Origin: JAGPUQ01 sp050179115
Lineage (GTDB): Bacteria; Pseudomonadota; Gammaproteobacteria; Pseudomonadales; Porticoccaceae
NCBI GenBank assembly: GCA_050179115.1
Contig: JBFXFL010000010.1
Span: 1-64,000, forward strand
Direction of reading: 5' to 3'
Length of the DNA: 64,000 nt
Under the pieces are notes generated by a model, which worked only from the letters and a program-made list of their open reading frames with translations, made no database searches and was not told the origin of the DNA. The position numbers and the translations under genes were made by a program. This document shows positions 31,836 through 39,921 of this stretch, one piece after another. Every line of letters begins with the position of its first letter. The stretch's first letter is position 1.

Positions 31836-33689
31836 TCAGGAAATTTGCAGCCCCTTCATATTGCCTTCATTGCGCCAGTCTTCGAGGATATTGAAGAATT
31901 CGACCGGGCCGCCGCCATACTGCCCGGTGAGGAAGCCGTTCTCCGCACCGCCCTTGGGGTGACCTTCATTGTTGTAGTAGCCCGGCGTACATTCGGCATA
32001 GAACCGTTCCCCGCGCTTGGCCAGCCGGTGAATGATTTCGACCCATTCATCTTCCGCCTCCTGCGAAATGTCGAACGCCTGGATATTCTCGTCGCGGCAG
32101 CGCTTCAGCACATAGCTGAGGTGTTTGGCCTGTTCGTCCAGCGCATGGGGGACGCTGGCGGTAAAGCCGGTCTGTGTCATGCCCATCACAAACAGATTCG
32201 GGAATCCGTGGGCAAACAAACCATGACAGGTGCGCAGTCCCTTTTCCCACTTGGCACTTAGCGTCTGCCCGCCGCGCCCGATCAGATCATAGCCGGATCG
32301 CTTGGTATAGCTGGTGCCGGTTTCGAAACCGGTGGCGAAAATCAGACAGTCCACTTCATATTCCTTGCCGTTGACCACAACCCCTTTCTCGGTAATACGC
32401 TCAACGCCCTGGCCCAGGGTATCGACCAGGGTGACATTGGGCCGGTTGTAGGTCTGAAGATATTCGTCATGGAAGCACGGACGTTTGCAGAACTGCCGAT
32501 ACCAGGGCTTCAGCGCCTCGGCAATTTTCTTGTCTTCGACGAGCGCTGCTGCGCGCGCACGCACCTGTTCCATTTTCTTGAAGTCCGCCAGTTCGACGAT
32601 ATAGGCCCGTTCGGCTTTCGACAGGTTTTCCATGCCTTCGCGCTGGACCATCCCGGTCACATTGCGAAAAATATCGGTCCAGCCGTCGGCCACCAGATCC
32701 TCTTCCTGATAACCGCCGCTGGTCAGGATATTGAAGTTGTCCATCCGCTTGCGGTGCCAGCCTCGTTCGAGCGATGCCGCCCATTCGGGATCGGTCGGTG
32801 CATTGTTGCGAACGTCGATCGATGACGGGGTGCGCTGGAATACGTAGAGATGCTGCGCCGATGCGCCGAGATCGGGAATGCACTGGATCGCCGTGGCGCC
32901 GGTGCCGATGATGCCGACCCGCTTGTCTTTCAGCTTCCACAGATTGCCGTTCGAATCGCCGCCGGTATAGTCATAGTCCCAGCGGCTGGTGTGAAAGGAA
33001 TGCCCCTTGTATCTTGCAATGCCGGGAATGCCAGGCAGCTTCGGCCGGTTCAGCGGGCCGTTCGACATGGCGACAAAACGGGCTGTCATGCGGTCGCCGC
33101 GATTGGTCGAAATGATCCAGCGCTTGGCGTCCTCGTCCCATTTCATTTCGGTGACTTCGGTGCGCAGGCAGGCATTTTCGTAAAGGTTGTAATGCCGGGC
33201 GATCGCCTTGCTGTGCTCGAGAATTTCCGGCGCGTGGGAATATTTTTCCTTGGGAATGTAGTTCAGTTCTTCAAGCAGCGGCAGATAGACATAGGATTCG
33301 ATGTCGCACATGGCGCCGGGATAACGGTTCCAGTACCAGGTGCCGCCGAAATCGCTGCCCTTTTCGATCACCCGGATGTCCTTGACGCCGGCGTCGCGCA
33401 GATGCTTGCCCGCCAGCAGGCCGCCGAATCCGCCGCCGATGATGACCACCTCGACTTCATCGAACAGCGGCTCCCGGGAAAATTCGCCCTCGGCGTAAGG
33501 ATCATCGATATAGCGGGAGAATTCGCCCGCCATGTCGGTATATTGCTGGTTGCCCTCGTTGCGGATGCGCTTGTCGCGTTCTTCGAGATGTTTCGCCTTC
33601 AGCGCGACCGGATCGAAATCCAGTTCGCTGATGATCTGTTCGACCGACTTGTCGATGACCGGTTTGGTATTGGCCAGTGCGCTGCTCAT
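31836..33689 (-). CDS. Baeyer-Villiger-type flavin monooxygenase
   Basis: A 617-aa flavoprotein monooxygenase. ATG 33689 (MSSALANTKPVID) is chosen over an upstream Met-rich extension because GGGGGACTG precedes it. It has an extended N-terminus of about 80 residues, then FAD-binding VVIIGGGFGGLLAGKHL (GxGxxG at 85-90) and DFGGTWYWNRYPGAMCDIESYVYLP. The type I BVMO fingerprint YKGHSFHTSRWD is at about 227-238. NADPH-binding RVGIIGTGATAIQCIPDL and a conserved LIFATGFETGTSY follow. It inserts oxygen into ketones to form esters or lactones, perhaps in steroid or terpenoid breakdown. Its N-terminal segment is duplicated as a fragment at 12.7 kb. Confidence 0.93.
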   Translation of the reverse strand: MSSALANTKPVIDKSVEQIISELDFDPVALKAKHLEERDKRIRNEGNQQYTDMAGEFSRYIDDPYAEGEFSREPLFDEVEVVIIGGGFGGLLAGKHLRDAGVKDIRVIEKGSDFGGTWYWNRYPGAMCDIESYVYLPLLEELNYIPKEKYSHAPEILEHSKAIARHYNLYENACLRTEVTEMKWDEDAKRWIISTNRGDRMTARFVAMSNGPLNRPKLPGIPGIARYKGHSFHTSRWDYDYTGGDSNGNLWKLKDKRVGIIGTGATAIQCIPDLGASAQHLYVFQRTPSSIDVRNNAPTDPEWAASLERGWHRKRMDNFNILTSGGYQEEDLVADGWTDIFRNVTGMVQREGMENLSKAERAYIVELADFKKMEQVRARAAALVEDKKIAEALKPWYRQFCKRPCFHDEYLQTYNRPNVTLVDTLGQGVERITEKGVVVNGKEYEVDCLIFATGFETGTSYTKRSGYDLIGRGGQTLSAKWEKGLRTCHGLFAHGFPNLFVMGMTQTGFTASVPHALDEQAKHLSYVLKRCRDENIQAFDISQEAEDEWVEIIHRLAKRGERFYAECTPGYYNNEGHPKGGAENGFLTGQYGGGPVEFFNILEDWRNEGNMKGLQIS

Positions 33690-33854
33690 TGTTTCAGTCC
33701 CCCACCAGGTAGCTGTTTTCATCATCATAGGATCATCGTTCCGCAGTGTAACCCCTTATCTCCGCGTCCCCCGATGCCTGCCGGGGTCCGGTCGGCCCCG
33801 GTCTGTCACCGGCTTTTGGGTATACTGAAGCCTGATTCTTGGGGGTGACTGCGG

Positions 33855-34754
33855 GTGAAGAATCTCGCCGACAAGCTGGTGATAGCGATCTCCTCGCGGG
33901 CGCTGTTCGACCTGAGCGAGAGTCATGCCATCTTCCAGAACCAGGGGCTTGGCGCTTATGCCCAATACCAGATCGAGCATGAGGAAGAGGTGCTCGAGCC
34001 CGGAGAGGCGTTTCCGCTGGTCGAGAAACTGCTGCGCATCAACGCCCAGTTGCCGTCCGACCGGTGTGTCGAGGTGATCCTGCTGTCGCGCAATTCCGCC
34101 GACACCGGGCTGCGGATTTTCAATTCCATCGAACACTACGGCCTCAGCATTTCGCGCGCGGCTTTTTGTGGTGGCAGCAGTCCCTACCGTTATGTGCGCG
34201 CCTTTGGCTGCGATCTGTTTCTGTCCACCCACGCGGACGATGTGCGCAATGCCCTTGACCAGGGTTTTGCCGCCGCCACGCTGTTGCCCTCCAGCCGCAC
34301 GCCCACGGAAAGCGATGAAGTACGCTTCGCCTTCGACGGTGACGCGGTGCTGTTTTCCGACGAGGCCGAGCGCGTGTATCAGGAGCAGGGGCTGGCGGCG
34401 TTCACCGCGAGCGAAAAGGCCGCAGCGCACCAGCCCTTGAGCGGCGGGCCGTTCAAGAACTTCCTCCAGTCCCTGCATCGGTTGCAGGCGGAGTTCCCGC
34501 CCGATAGCAGCCCCATACGCACGGCCCTGGTGACGGCACGCTCCGCGCCCGCGCATCAGCGTGTGGTGCTGACCCTGCGGGAGTGGAATATCCGGATCGA
34601 TGAATCGCTGTTTCTGGGCGGGCTCGAGAAAGGCGAATTCTTGCGCGCCTACGGTGCCGACGTATTCTTCGACGACCAGCAGCGTCACTGCGAATCCGCG
34701 AGCAGCCACGTCGCCACCGGTCATGTCCCCCACGGGATCGTCAATCAGCGCTGA
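33855..34754 (+). CDS. 5'-nucleotidase (cytosolic NT5C1-like family)
   Basis: A 299-aa protein starting at GTG 33855. LVIAISSRALFDLSESHAIFQNQGLGAYAQYQIEHEEEVLEPGEAFPLVEKLL is the characteristic N-terminus of the cytosolic 5'-nucleotidase 1 family, and VEVILLSRNSADTGLRIFNSIEHYGL, RYVRAFGCDLFLSTHADDVRNAL and VRFAFDGDAVLFSDEAE follow in the expected order. It would dephosphorylate nucleoside monophosphates. It is divergent from BVMO and 139 bp upstream of cysB on the same strand; that spacing and a possible own promoter for cysB suggest separate transcription. Confidence 0.88.
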   Translation: MKNLADKLVIAISSRALFDLSESHAIFQNQGLGAYAQYQIEHEEEVLEPGEAFPLVEKLLRINAQLPSDRCVEVILLSRNSADTGLRIFNSIEHYGLSISRAAFCGGSSPYRYVRAFGCDLFLSTHADDVRNALDQGFAAATLLPSSRTPTESDEVRFAFDGDAVLFSDEAERVYQEQGLAAFTASEKAAAHQPLSGGPFKNFLQSLHRLQAEFPPDSSPIRTALVTARSAPAHQRVVLTLREWNIRIDESLFLGGLEKGEFLRAYGADVFFDDQQRHCESASSHVATGHVPHGIVNQR

Positions 34755-34893
34755 GCCCTGCCGTCGCGGCTTTCTGGAGCCCAGTGCCGGCGCCGTCGCC
34801 AGCGTCAGGAAGCTCCTGTCTATTCTTGAACGGAATAGCTGCGTATGTTTTTATGCCGATTCAGAGATCTGGCCGTGATCTGAGCGAGGACGA

Positions 34894-35868
34894 ATGAAGC
34901 TGCAACAGTTGCGCTATATCTGGGAAGTCGCCCACCACGAGCTCAATGTGTCGGTAACGGCGCAGAGCCTCTACACCTCACAACCGGGCATCAGCAAACA
35001 GATCCGGCTGCTTGAGGACGAGCTGGGTCTCCAGATCTTCACCCGCAGCGGCAAGCATCTGACCCGGGTCACCCCGGCGGGGCAGGAGGTGCTCAGAGTC
35101 GCGGGGGAAATACTCGCCAAGGTCGATGTCATCAAGCAGTTGGCCCAGGAGCACAGCGCGCCCGAGCGCGGCAGCCTGTCGATCGCCACCACCCACACTC
35201 AAGCCCGCTATGCGCTGCCGCCGGTGATCGAAAAATTCATCGCCAAATATCCCTCGGTCGCCTTGCACATGCACCAGGGCACGCCGTTGCAGATTTCCGA
35301 GATGGCATCCGAGGGGAGCGTCGATTTCGCGATCGCTACCGAGGCCATGGAGCTGTTCGGGAACCTGCTGATGATGCCCTGCTATCGCTGGAACCGCTGT
35401 ATCCTGGTGCCGCGCAACCATCCGCTGTGTCAGGTTTCCAGCTTGCGTCTGGAGGATGTCGCCGCCCACCCCATCGTGACCTATGTGTTCGGCTTTACCG
35501 GGCGCTCCCGCCTGGATGAGGCGTTTCGCGCCCAGCACCTCGAGCCCAGGGTGGTTTTCACCGCCACCGATGCGGACGTGATCAAAACCTATGTGCGTCT
35601 GGGTCTGGGCATCGGCATCGTCGCCCACATGGCCTATGAACCCAAACTGGATGCGGATCTGGTCGCCCTGGACGCCAGTCACCTGTTCGATTCCAGTGTC
35701 ACCAGCATCGGTTTTCGGCGCGGGAGCTTCCTGCGCGGCTTCATGTACGACTTCATTCAGGGCTTCGCGCCCCACCTGACGCGGGATGTGGTCGACAAGG
35801 CCTGCGCCCTGAGCGACCGCGCGGAACTGGATCAATTCTTTGCCGGATTCGAATTGCCGGTCTATTGA
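34894..35868 (+). CDS. cysB: LysR-type regulator of sulfur assimilation CysB
   Basis: A 324-aa LysR-family regulator. The winged HTH MKLQQLRYIWEVAHHELNVSVTAQSLYTSQPGISKQIRLLEDELGLQIF is that of CysB/Cbl, and the effector domain keeps the CysB-specific IATTHTQARYALPPVI, LHMHQGTPLQISEMASEG and PIVTYVFGFTGRS (sulfate/N-acetylserine pocket). The length equals that of the E. coli protein. It activates sulfate assimilation genes under sulfur limitation, with cysH next door as an expected target. It is convergent with cysH across a shared terminator. Confidence 0.95.
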   Translation: MKLQQLRYIWEVAHHELNVSVTAQSLYTSQPGISKQIRLLEDELGLQIFTRSGKHLTRVTPAGQEVLRVAGEILAKVDVIKQLAQEHSAPERGSLSIATTHTQARYALPPVIEKFIAKYPSVALHMHQGTPLQISEMASEGSVDFAIATEAMELFGNLLMMPCYRWNRCILVPRNHPLCQVSSLRLEDVAAHPIVTYVFGFTGRSRLDEAFRAQHLEPRVVFTATDADVIKTYVRLGLGIGIVAHMAYEPKLDADLVALDASHLFDSSVTSIGFRRGSFLRGFMYDFIQGFAPHLTRDVVDKACALSDRAELDQFFAGFELPVY

Positions 35869-35910
35869 CGACCGGGCGCTGCGGTCGGCGTCCGCTGCCG
35901 CAGGCCTGAT

Positions 35911-35955
35911 GCCGCCGAAGCCAATGTCACCGAAACCAATGCCACCGAAACCAAT
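35911..35955. repeat. 15-bp tandem repeat, three units
   Basis: Three 15-bp units (the last is GCCACCGAAACCAAT, 35941-35955; the first two differ at a few bases) lie between the cysB stop and the terminator. They are probably non-coding minisatellite-like sequence in the convergent intergenic region. Confidence 0.8.
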
Positions 35956-35964
35956 GCTGCCATG

Positions 35965-35991
35965 AAAAAAGCCCCGATGAACGGGGCTTTT
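35965..35991. terminator. Bidirectional terminator between cysB and cysH
   Basis: AAAAGCCCCG (35967-35976) and CGGGGCTTTT (35982-35991) form a perfect 10-bp stem with a five-base loop. Flanking A and T runs give a U-tract in both directions, suiting both convergent genes. Confidence 0.92.
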
Positions 35992-36018
35992 GGCTGTTGG
36001 TTTCCGAGATCGCGGCGC

Positions 36019-36747
36019 TCAGGATTCGATATTGACCGCGTGCAGACCGCATTCTTTCTTGGTGGCCTCTTCCCACCACCAGCGGCCTTCGCGCTCATGC
36101 TGGCCGGGCCCGACGGGGCGCGTGCAGGGTTCACAGCCGATGCTGATGAAGCCGCGGTCGTGCAGCTCGTTGTAGGGGACGTTGTTGCCGCGGATGTAGT
36201 CCCACACCTGCGCGGAAGTCCAGTTGGACAGCGGGTTGAACTTGGTCAGGGTGCCGCCGGCGCGGGCAAACGCCTTGTCGTCCTGGATCACCGGAATCTC
36301 GGCACGGGTATTGGGGCTCTGATCCTTGCGCTGGCCGGTGATCCAGGCGTCCAGGGTTGCCAGCTTGCGGCGCAGCGGATTGATCTTGCGAACCCCGCAG
36401 CACTCCTTGTGATCGTCGCGGTAGAAGCTGAACAGGCCTTTTTCACGCACCAGGGCTTCGACTGCCGCGGCTTCCGGCATCATCAATTCGATGGTGATCC
36501 CGTAATGCTCGCGCACGCGATCGATGAAGCGATAGGTTTCCGGATGCAGGCGGCCTGTATCGAGGGAGAACACCTGGATGTCCTTGCGAATCCGGCAGGC
36601 CATGTCGATCAGTACCACGTCTTCGGCGCCGCTGAAGGAAATGGCGATATTGTCGAATTCGCGCAATGCGTAGCCGATGATTTCCAGCGGCGACCTGGTG
36701 GCGAGGCTGGAGTCTACGTCGACGAGATTGAGCGCCTGGCTGCCCAT
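36019..36747 (-). CDS. cysH: Adenylyl-sulfate (APS/PAPS) reductase
   Basis: A 242-aa assimilatory sulfonucleotide reductase. The nucleotide-binding core shows NIAISFSGAEDVVLIDMACR (PP-loop), FSLDTGRLHPETY and NPLSNWTSAQVWDYI. It keeps the paired cysteines KECCGVRK and SIGCEPCTRP, which ligate a [4Fe-4S] cluster in APS-type enzymes, and the C-terminal catalytic cysteine in KKECGLH. The cluster motif indicates adenylyl sulfate rather than PAPS as the likely substrate, reduced to sulfite by thioredoxin. It is probably controlled by the convergent CysB. Confidence 0.95.
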   Translation of the reverse strand: MGSQALNLVDVDSSLATRSPLEIIGYALREFDNIAISFSGAEDVVLIDMACRIRKDIQVFSLDTGRLHPETYRFIDRVREHYGITIELMMPEAAAVEALVREKGLFSFYRDDHKECCGVRKINPLRRKLATLDAWITGQRKDQSPNTRAEIPVIQDDKAFARAGGTLTKFNPLSNWTSAQVWDYIRGNNVPYNELHDRGFISIGCEPCTRPVGPGQHEREGRWWWEEATKKECGLHAVNIES

Positions 36748-36876
36748 GGTCCGGACCTGTGTTTAGCGGTGGGCGCCAGCATAACAAAGGAGAATTTCTG
36801 GTAATAAAGAATAAAGCAGCATATTTTTAGAAGGGAAACGTCGTTTCTCCCGAGCGTTCGCATTTCCGCGCAGGGC

Positions 36877-37866
36877 TCAGGGAATATCCACCACCACGAC
36901 GCCGCGTGCATTGCCGGCTTCGATCAAGGCGTGAGCCGCCGCCGTCTCTGTCAGCGGCAGGTGCGCGGCGACACGGTGCAGCAGTTGCCCGCGCGCGAGC
37001 GCAGCGGATATATCGGTGATCGCCTGCTGCAGGGCGGTCGCGGGCATCTCGTACATGAACACCCAGCGCAGGCTGAGATCCTTGTACATCATCCGGTAGA
37101 ACGGCAGGGTCGGGGTCGGCACTGCCATGGAAGCGTAGGTGGCGATGGTACCCCCGGTACGAATCCCATCCAGCACCGTTGCGAAGTTGCCGCCGAACTC
37201 GCCTTCCACCACCAGATCGACGCCGCTGCCCTTGGTGATGTCGAGCATTTCAGTCGCGGTGCCGGCGCCCGGATGGTCGATCACCCAGTCGGCGCCCGCG
37301 GCGTGGCAGTCGGCCCGGCTGGCGTCGGAGCCGGCGGTCGCGATCACGGTGGCGCCGAACAGCTTGGCGAACTGGATCGCGTAGTAGCCCACCCGCCCGG
37401 CGCCGCCGGTGACCAGCACCCTTTGGTCCGCCACCGGCCCGGCCAGGGTGACGGCGCGATGCGCGGTCATGGCGGGGATACCGAGACCGGCTCCGGTGGT
37501 GAAATCCACGGCTTCCGGCAGCGGCACCGCGCACAACCCGGGCAGCGCGACATACTGGGCCGCGGTTCCGCAGCGGCGGCGATGCTGGGCGTTAAAGACC
37601 CAGACGCGCTCGCCGATGCGCGCGGCGCTCACACCCGGACCCACCGCTTCGATCACCCCGGCGCCGTCGCTGTGGGGAATCACCGGGCCGTCGTCGAGCA
37701 GGTTTGGCAGGGTGATGCCCGCACGCTTTTTCACATCGGACGGATTCACGCCGGAGGTGTGCAAGCGCACCAGCACCTCGCCGTGGCCGGGCGAGGGCGT
37801 GTCCCAGTCGCCGCGCTGAAGGCATTCCCCGGCGGGACCGAAATGCTCGTACCAGACGGCCTGCAT
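36877..37866 (-). CDS. NADPH:quinone reductase-like MDR-family oxidoreductase
   Basis: A 329-aa zinc-independent medium-chain reductase. Typical parts are the N-terminal GroES-like fold (MQAVWYEHFGPAGECLQRGDW, VLVRLHTSGVNPSDVKKRAG, PVIPHSDGAGVIEAVGPGV), the nucleotide-binding fold VLVTGGAGRVGYYAIQFAKLFGATVIATA, and the C-terminal AHLPLTETAAAHALIEAGNARGVVVVDIP. It should reduce quinones or enones with NADPH. It is the last of three same-strand genes with two LLM oxidoreductases; 13 bp separates it from the next, indicating an operon. Confidence 0.88.
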   Translation of the reverse strand: MQAVWYEHFGPAGECLQRGDWDTPSPGHGEVLVRLHTSGVNPSDVKKRAGITLPNLLDDGPVIPHSDGAGVIEAVGPGVSAARIGERVWVFNAQHRRRCGTAAQYVALPGLCAVPLPEAVDFTTGAGLGIPAMTAHRAVTLAGPVADQRVLVTGGAGRVGYYAIQFAKLFGATVIATAGSDASRADCHAAGADWVIDHPGAGTATEMLDITKGSGVDLVVEGEFGGNFATVLDGIRTGGTIATYASMAVPTPTLPFYRMMYKDLSLRWVFMYEMPATALQQAITDISAALARGQLLHRVAAHLPLTETAAAHALIEAGNARGVVVVDIP

Positions 37867-37879
37867 GATGAATTCCTGT

Positions 37880-38815
37880 TCAGTCGCGGTGGAGTGGAAT
37901 GTCGCCCAGCCGCGGCAGCACGGCGTCGATCAGGCGGCGGCTGTGGTCGAGCAGTTCGGCATCGGTCCCGGCCAGCGGGCGCAGGATGAACTTGGCGATA
38001 CCCTCGCGCGCATAGGCGGCGATGGTGGCGAGAATGGCGTCTTCGCCCACCGCCAGCAGGTGGCTCAGATCGGCATCCGGCGCCGCGCGGCGAAAGCGGC
38101 GCAGCTCGCGCTGACAGACCGGATCGTCGGCGGAACCGAAATGCACGAAGAAGCCGGTGCCATAGTGTTCCGGGTCGATGGTGCGGTCGCTTTCCTTCAA
38201 TGCCGCCTGAATGCGCCGGCGCGCACGGCCGGCACTGGCCGGGGATTCCAGACCCGCCTGCCAGCCGGTGCCGAAGCGCACGGTGCGGCGGATCGCGGCC
38301 TCGCTGCTGCCGCCGATCCACAGGGGCAGGGGTTGCTGGATCGGCAGCGGGGCGATCACGGCATCGCGATAACGATAGTGCTCGCCCTCGGTGCTCACGG
38401 ATTCGCCGCGCCACAACCTTGAGATGATGTCGAGTCCCTCGTCGGTGCGCTGGCCGCGCCCCCTGGTGCCGCGCCCGGTGGCGGCCCATTCCGGCGCGGT
38501 GTCGGCGCCGATCCCGAAGGCGGGCAGCAGGCGCCCGCCGCTCAGAAAATCGATGGTCGCGCACTGCTTGGCCAGCACCAGCGGATCGCGCAGGGCAACC
38601 GACGCCACGTTCATGCCGAACTTGAGGTTTTTCGATGCCCCCGCGATGGCCGCGAGCGCGGTCATGCATTCGAGAAAGGGTTCGTCCGATACGAGTCGGT
38701 CGGTCTGCCACAGGGAATCGATACCGCCCTGATCGCACAGTTCGACCCAGCGCCAGAAGTTGTCGGTTTCCGCGAAGGGAAACCGCGCCATGCCCAGTCC
38801 GACGCCGATACCCAT
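37880..38815 (-). CDS. LLM-class flavin/F420-dependent oxidoreductase
   Basis: A 311-aa luciferase-like monooxygenase: MGIGVGLGMARFPFAETDNFWRWVELCDQGGIDSLWQTDRLVSDEPFLECMTALAAIAG, then FGMNVASVALRDPLVLAKQCATIDFLSGGRLLPAFGIG and PLPLWIGGSSEAAIRRTVRFGTGWQ. These are TIM-barrel and cofactor-pocket motifs of the F420/FMN-dependent subgroup. It is only about 15 bp from each neighbour and is the second gene of an LLM-LLM-quinone reductase operon, suggesting joint action on a ring or polycyclic substrate; this is inference. Confidence 0.87.
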   Translation of the reverse strand: MGIGVGLGMARFPFAETDNFWRWVELCDQGGIDSLWQTDRLVSDEPFLECMTALAAIAGASKNLKFGMNVASVALRDPLVLAKQCATIDFLSGGRLLPAFGIGADTAPEWAATGRGTRGRGQRTDEGLDIISRLWRGESVSTEGEHYRYRDAVIAPLPIQQPLPLWIGGSSEAAIRRTVRFGTGWQAGLESPASAGRARRRIQAALKESDRTIDPEHYGTGFFVHFGSADDPVCQRELRRFRRAAPDADLSHLLAVGEDAILATIAAYAREGIAKFILRPLAGTDAELLDHSRRLIDAVLPRLGDIPLHRD

Positions 38816-38830
38816 AGGGGTGCTCCTCGG

Positions 38831-39832
38831 CTAGAACCGGAACCGGTCGGCGGCAAAGGCCGCCAGGGTGGCCTCGACCGCCGCGGGCGCGGCGCCGGCC
38901 AGGGGCGCGACGATCTGGGTGTGGATGCCGGCTGCGGCATCGGCGGCGATGCGCGCGCGGCATTCGTCGGCGCTGCCGATCACCGCGATCTCATCCACCA
39001 GCGCGTCGTCCAGCGCGCTCGATGTGCGGGCACGGTCGCGCGCGGCCCAACCGGCGGCGATCTCGCCCGCCGCGCCCGTGAAGCCGGCCCAGGCAAGAAA
39101 GTGGTTGTACACCGGGTTGGCGTAATAGGGCGCGAAGGCGGCGCGGAACAGATTGCGCGCGGCGGGCCTGTCGTCGGTCACCAGCACCATGGCGCGGTTG
39201 ACGATCTCCACCGTGCGCCAGTCCTTGCCGGCGCGCTCGGCGCCAATCCGCACATGCGCCAATATCTTGGGCAGCGCGGAACGTGGCCACAGATTGATGA
39301 TCACGCCGTCGCCCACTTCGGCGGCGGTCTCGATCATCTTGGGGCGCAGTGCGGCGAGGTAGATCGGCGGCGGATTTTCCAGCGCTTCCTGGCGGTAGTT
39401 GCGGCTGCGCAGGCCGTCGCGGTCGAAATCCGATTTCTCGCCGCGCAGCATCGAGCGCACCAGCAGCGCGGTGTTCCTGACGCGGGTCAGGGGCTTGTCG
39501 AAAGCGACCCCGTGCCAGTCGATCATCATGGTCTGGCTGGAGGTGCCCAGACCCAGCACGAAGCGCCCGGGCAGCAGCTGGCCGAGGGTGTTGGCGGTGG
39601 CGGCCAGCACCGCCGGGGTACGGGTGAAGACGGGCGTCACCGCGACGCCGATGCGGATATGCTGGGTGATGCCCGCGAGCGCCGCCGCGGTGGTCAGCGC
39701 GTCGGGGGCGCCGGCATCGGCGAACCAGGCGTCGTCGTAGCCGTGCTGCTCGGCCCAGCGCACCCGCTCCAGGGTGTCGGCGACGCGGGGGCCGGCGGGC
39801 AGGGTGACGGCGATGCGTTTGCGGAGTGTCAT
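38831..39832 (-). CDS. LLM-class flavin/F420-dependent oxidoreductase
   Basis: A 333-aa luciferase-like monooxygenase. ATG 39832 (MTLRKRIAVTLPAGPRVADTLERVRWAEQHGYDDAWFADAG) begins the fold; an upstream ATG would add unrelated sequence. VAVTPVFTRTPAVLAATANTLGQLLPGRFVLGLGTSS and YLAALRPKMIETAAEVGDGVIINLWP match the family. It heads the three-gene oxidoreductase operon and is divergent from the phosphotransferase. It is the fourth LLM gene in the window. Confidence 0.88.
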   Translation of the reverse strand: MTLRKRIAVTLPAGPRVADTLERVRWAEQHGYDDAWFADAGAPDALTTAAALAGITQHIRIGVAVTPVFTRTPAVLAATANTLGQLLPGRFVLGLGTSSQTMMIDWHGVAFDKPLTRVRNTALLVRSMLRGEKSDFDRDGLRSRNYRQEALENPPPIYLAALRPKMIETAAEVGDGVIINLWPRSALPKILAHVRIGAERAGKDWRTVEIVNRAMVLVTDDRPAARNLFRAAFAPYYANPVYNHFLAWAGFTGAAGEIAAGWAARDRARTSSALDDALVDEIAVIGSADECRARIAADAAAGIHTQIVAPLAGAAPAAVEATLAAFAADRFRF

Positions 39833-39921
39833 GGCACGGTTCCCGGGAAAGCCGCAGTCTGGCATTTTGCCGGGCCTCGACTCAACCGGTAAGCTTCGCA
39901 CCCTTGCAGAGGATAAAAATC

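Noticed and set aside
12700..33690. Integrase, transposase or tRNA-borne attachment site for the defence island
   Set aside because: None is visible inside or at the edges; tRNA-Phe is 7.5 kb away with no duplicated 3' end. The BVMO repeats are the only boundary signal.
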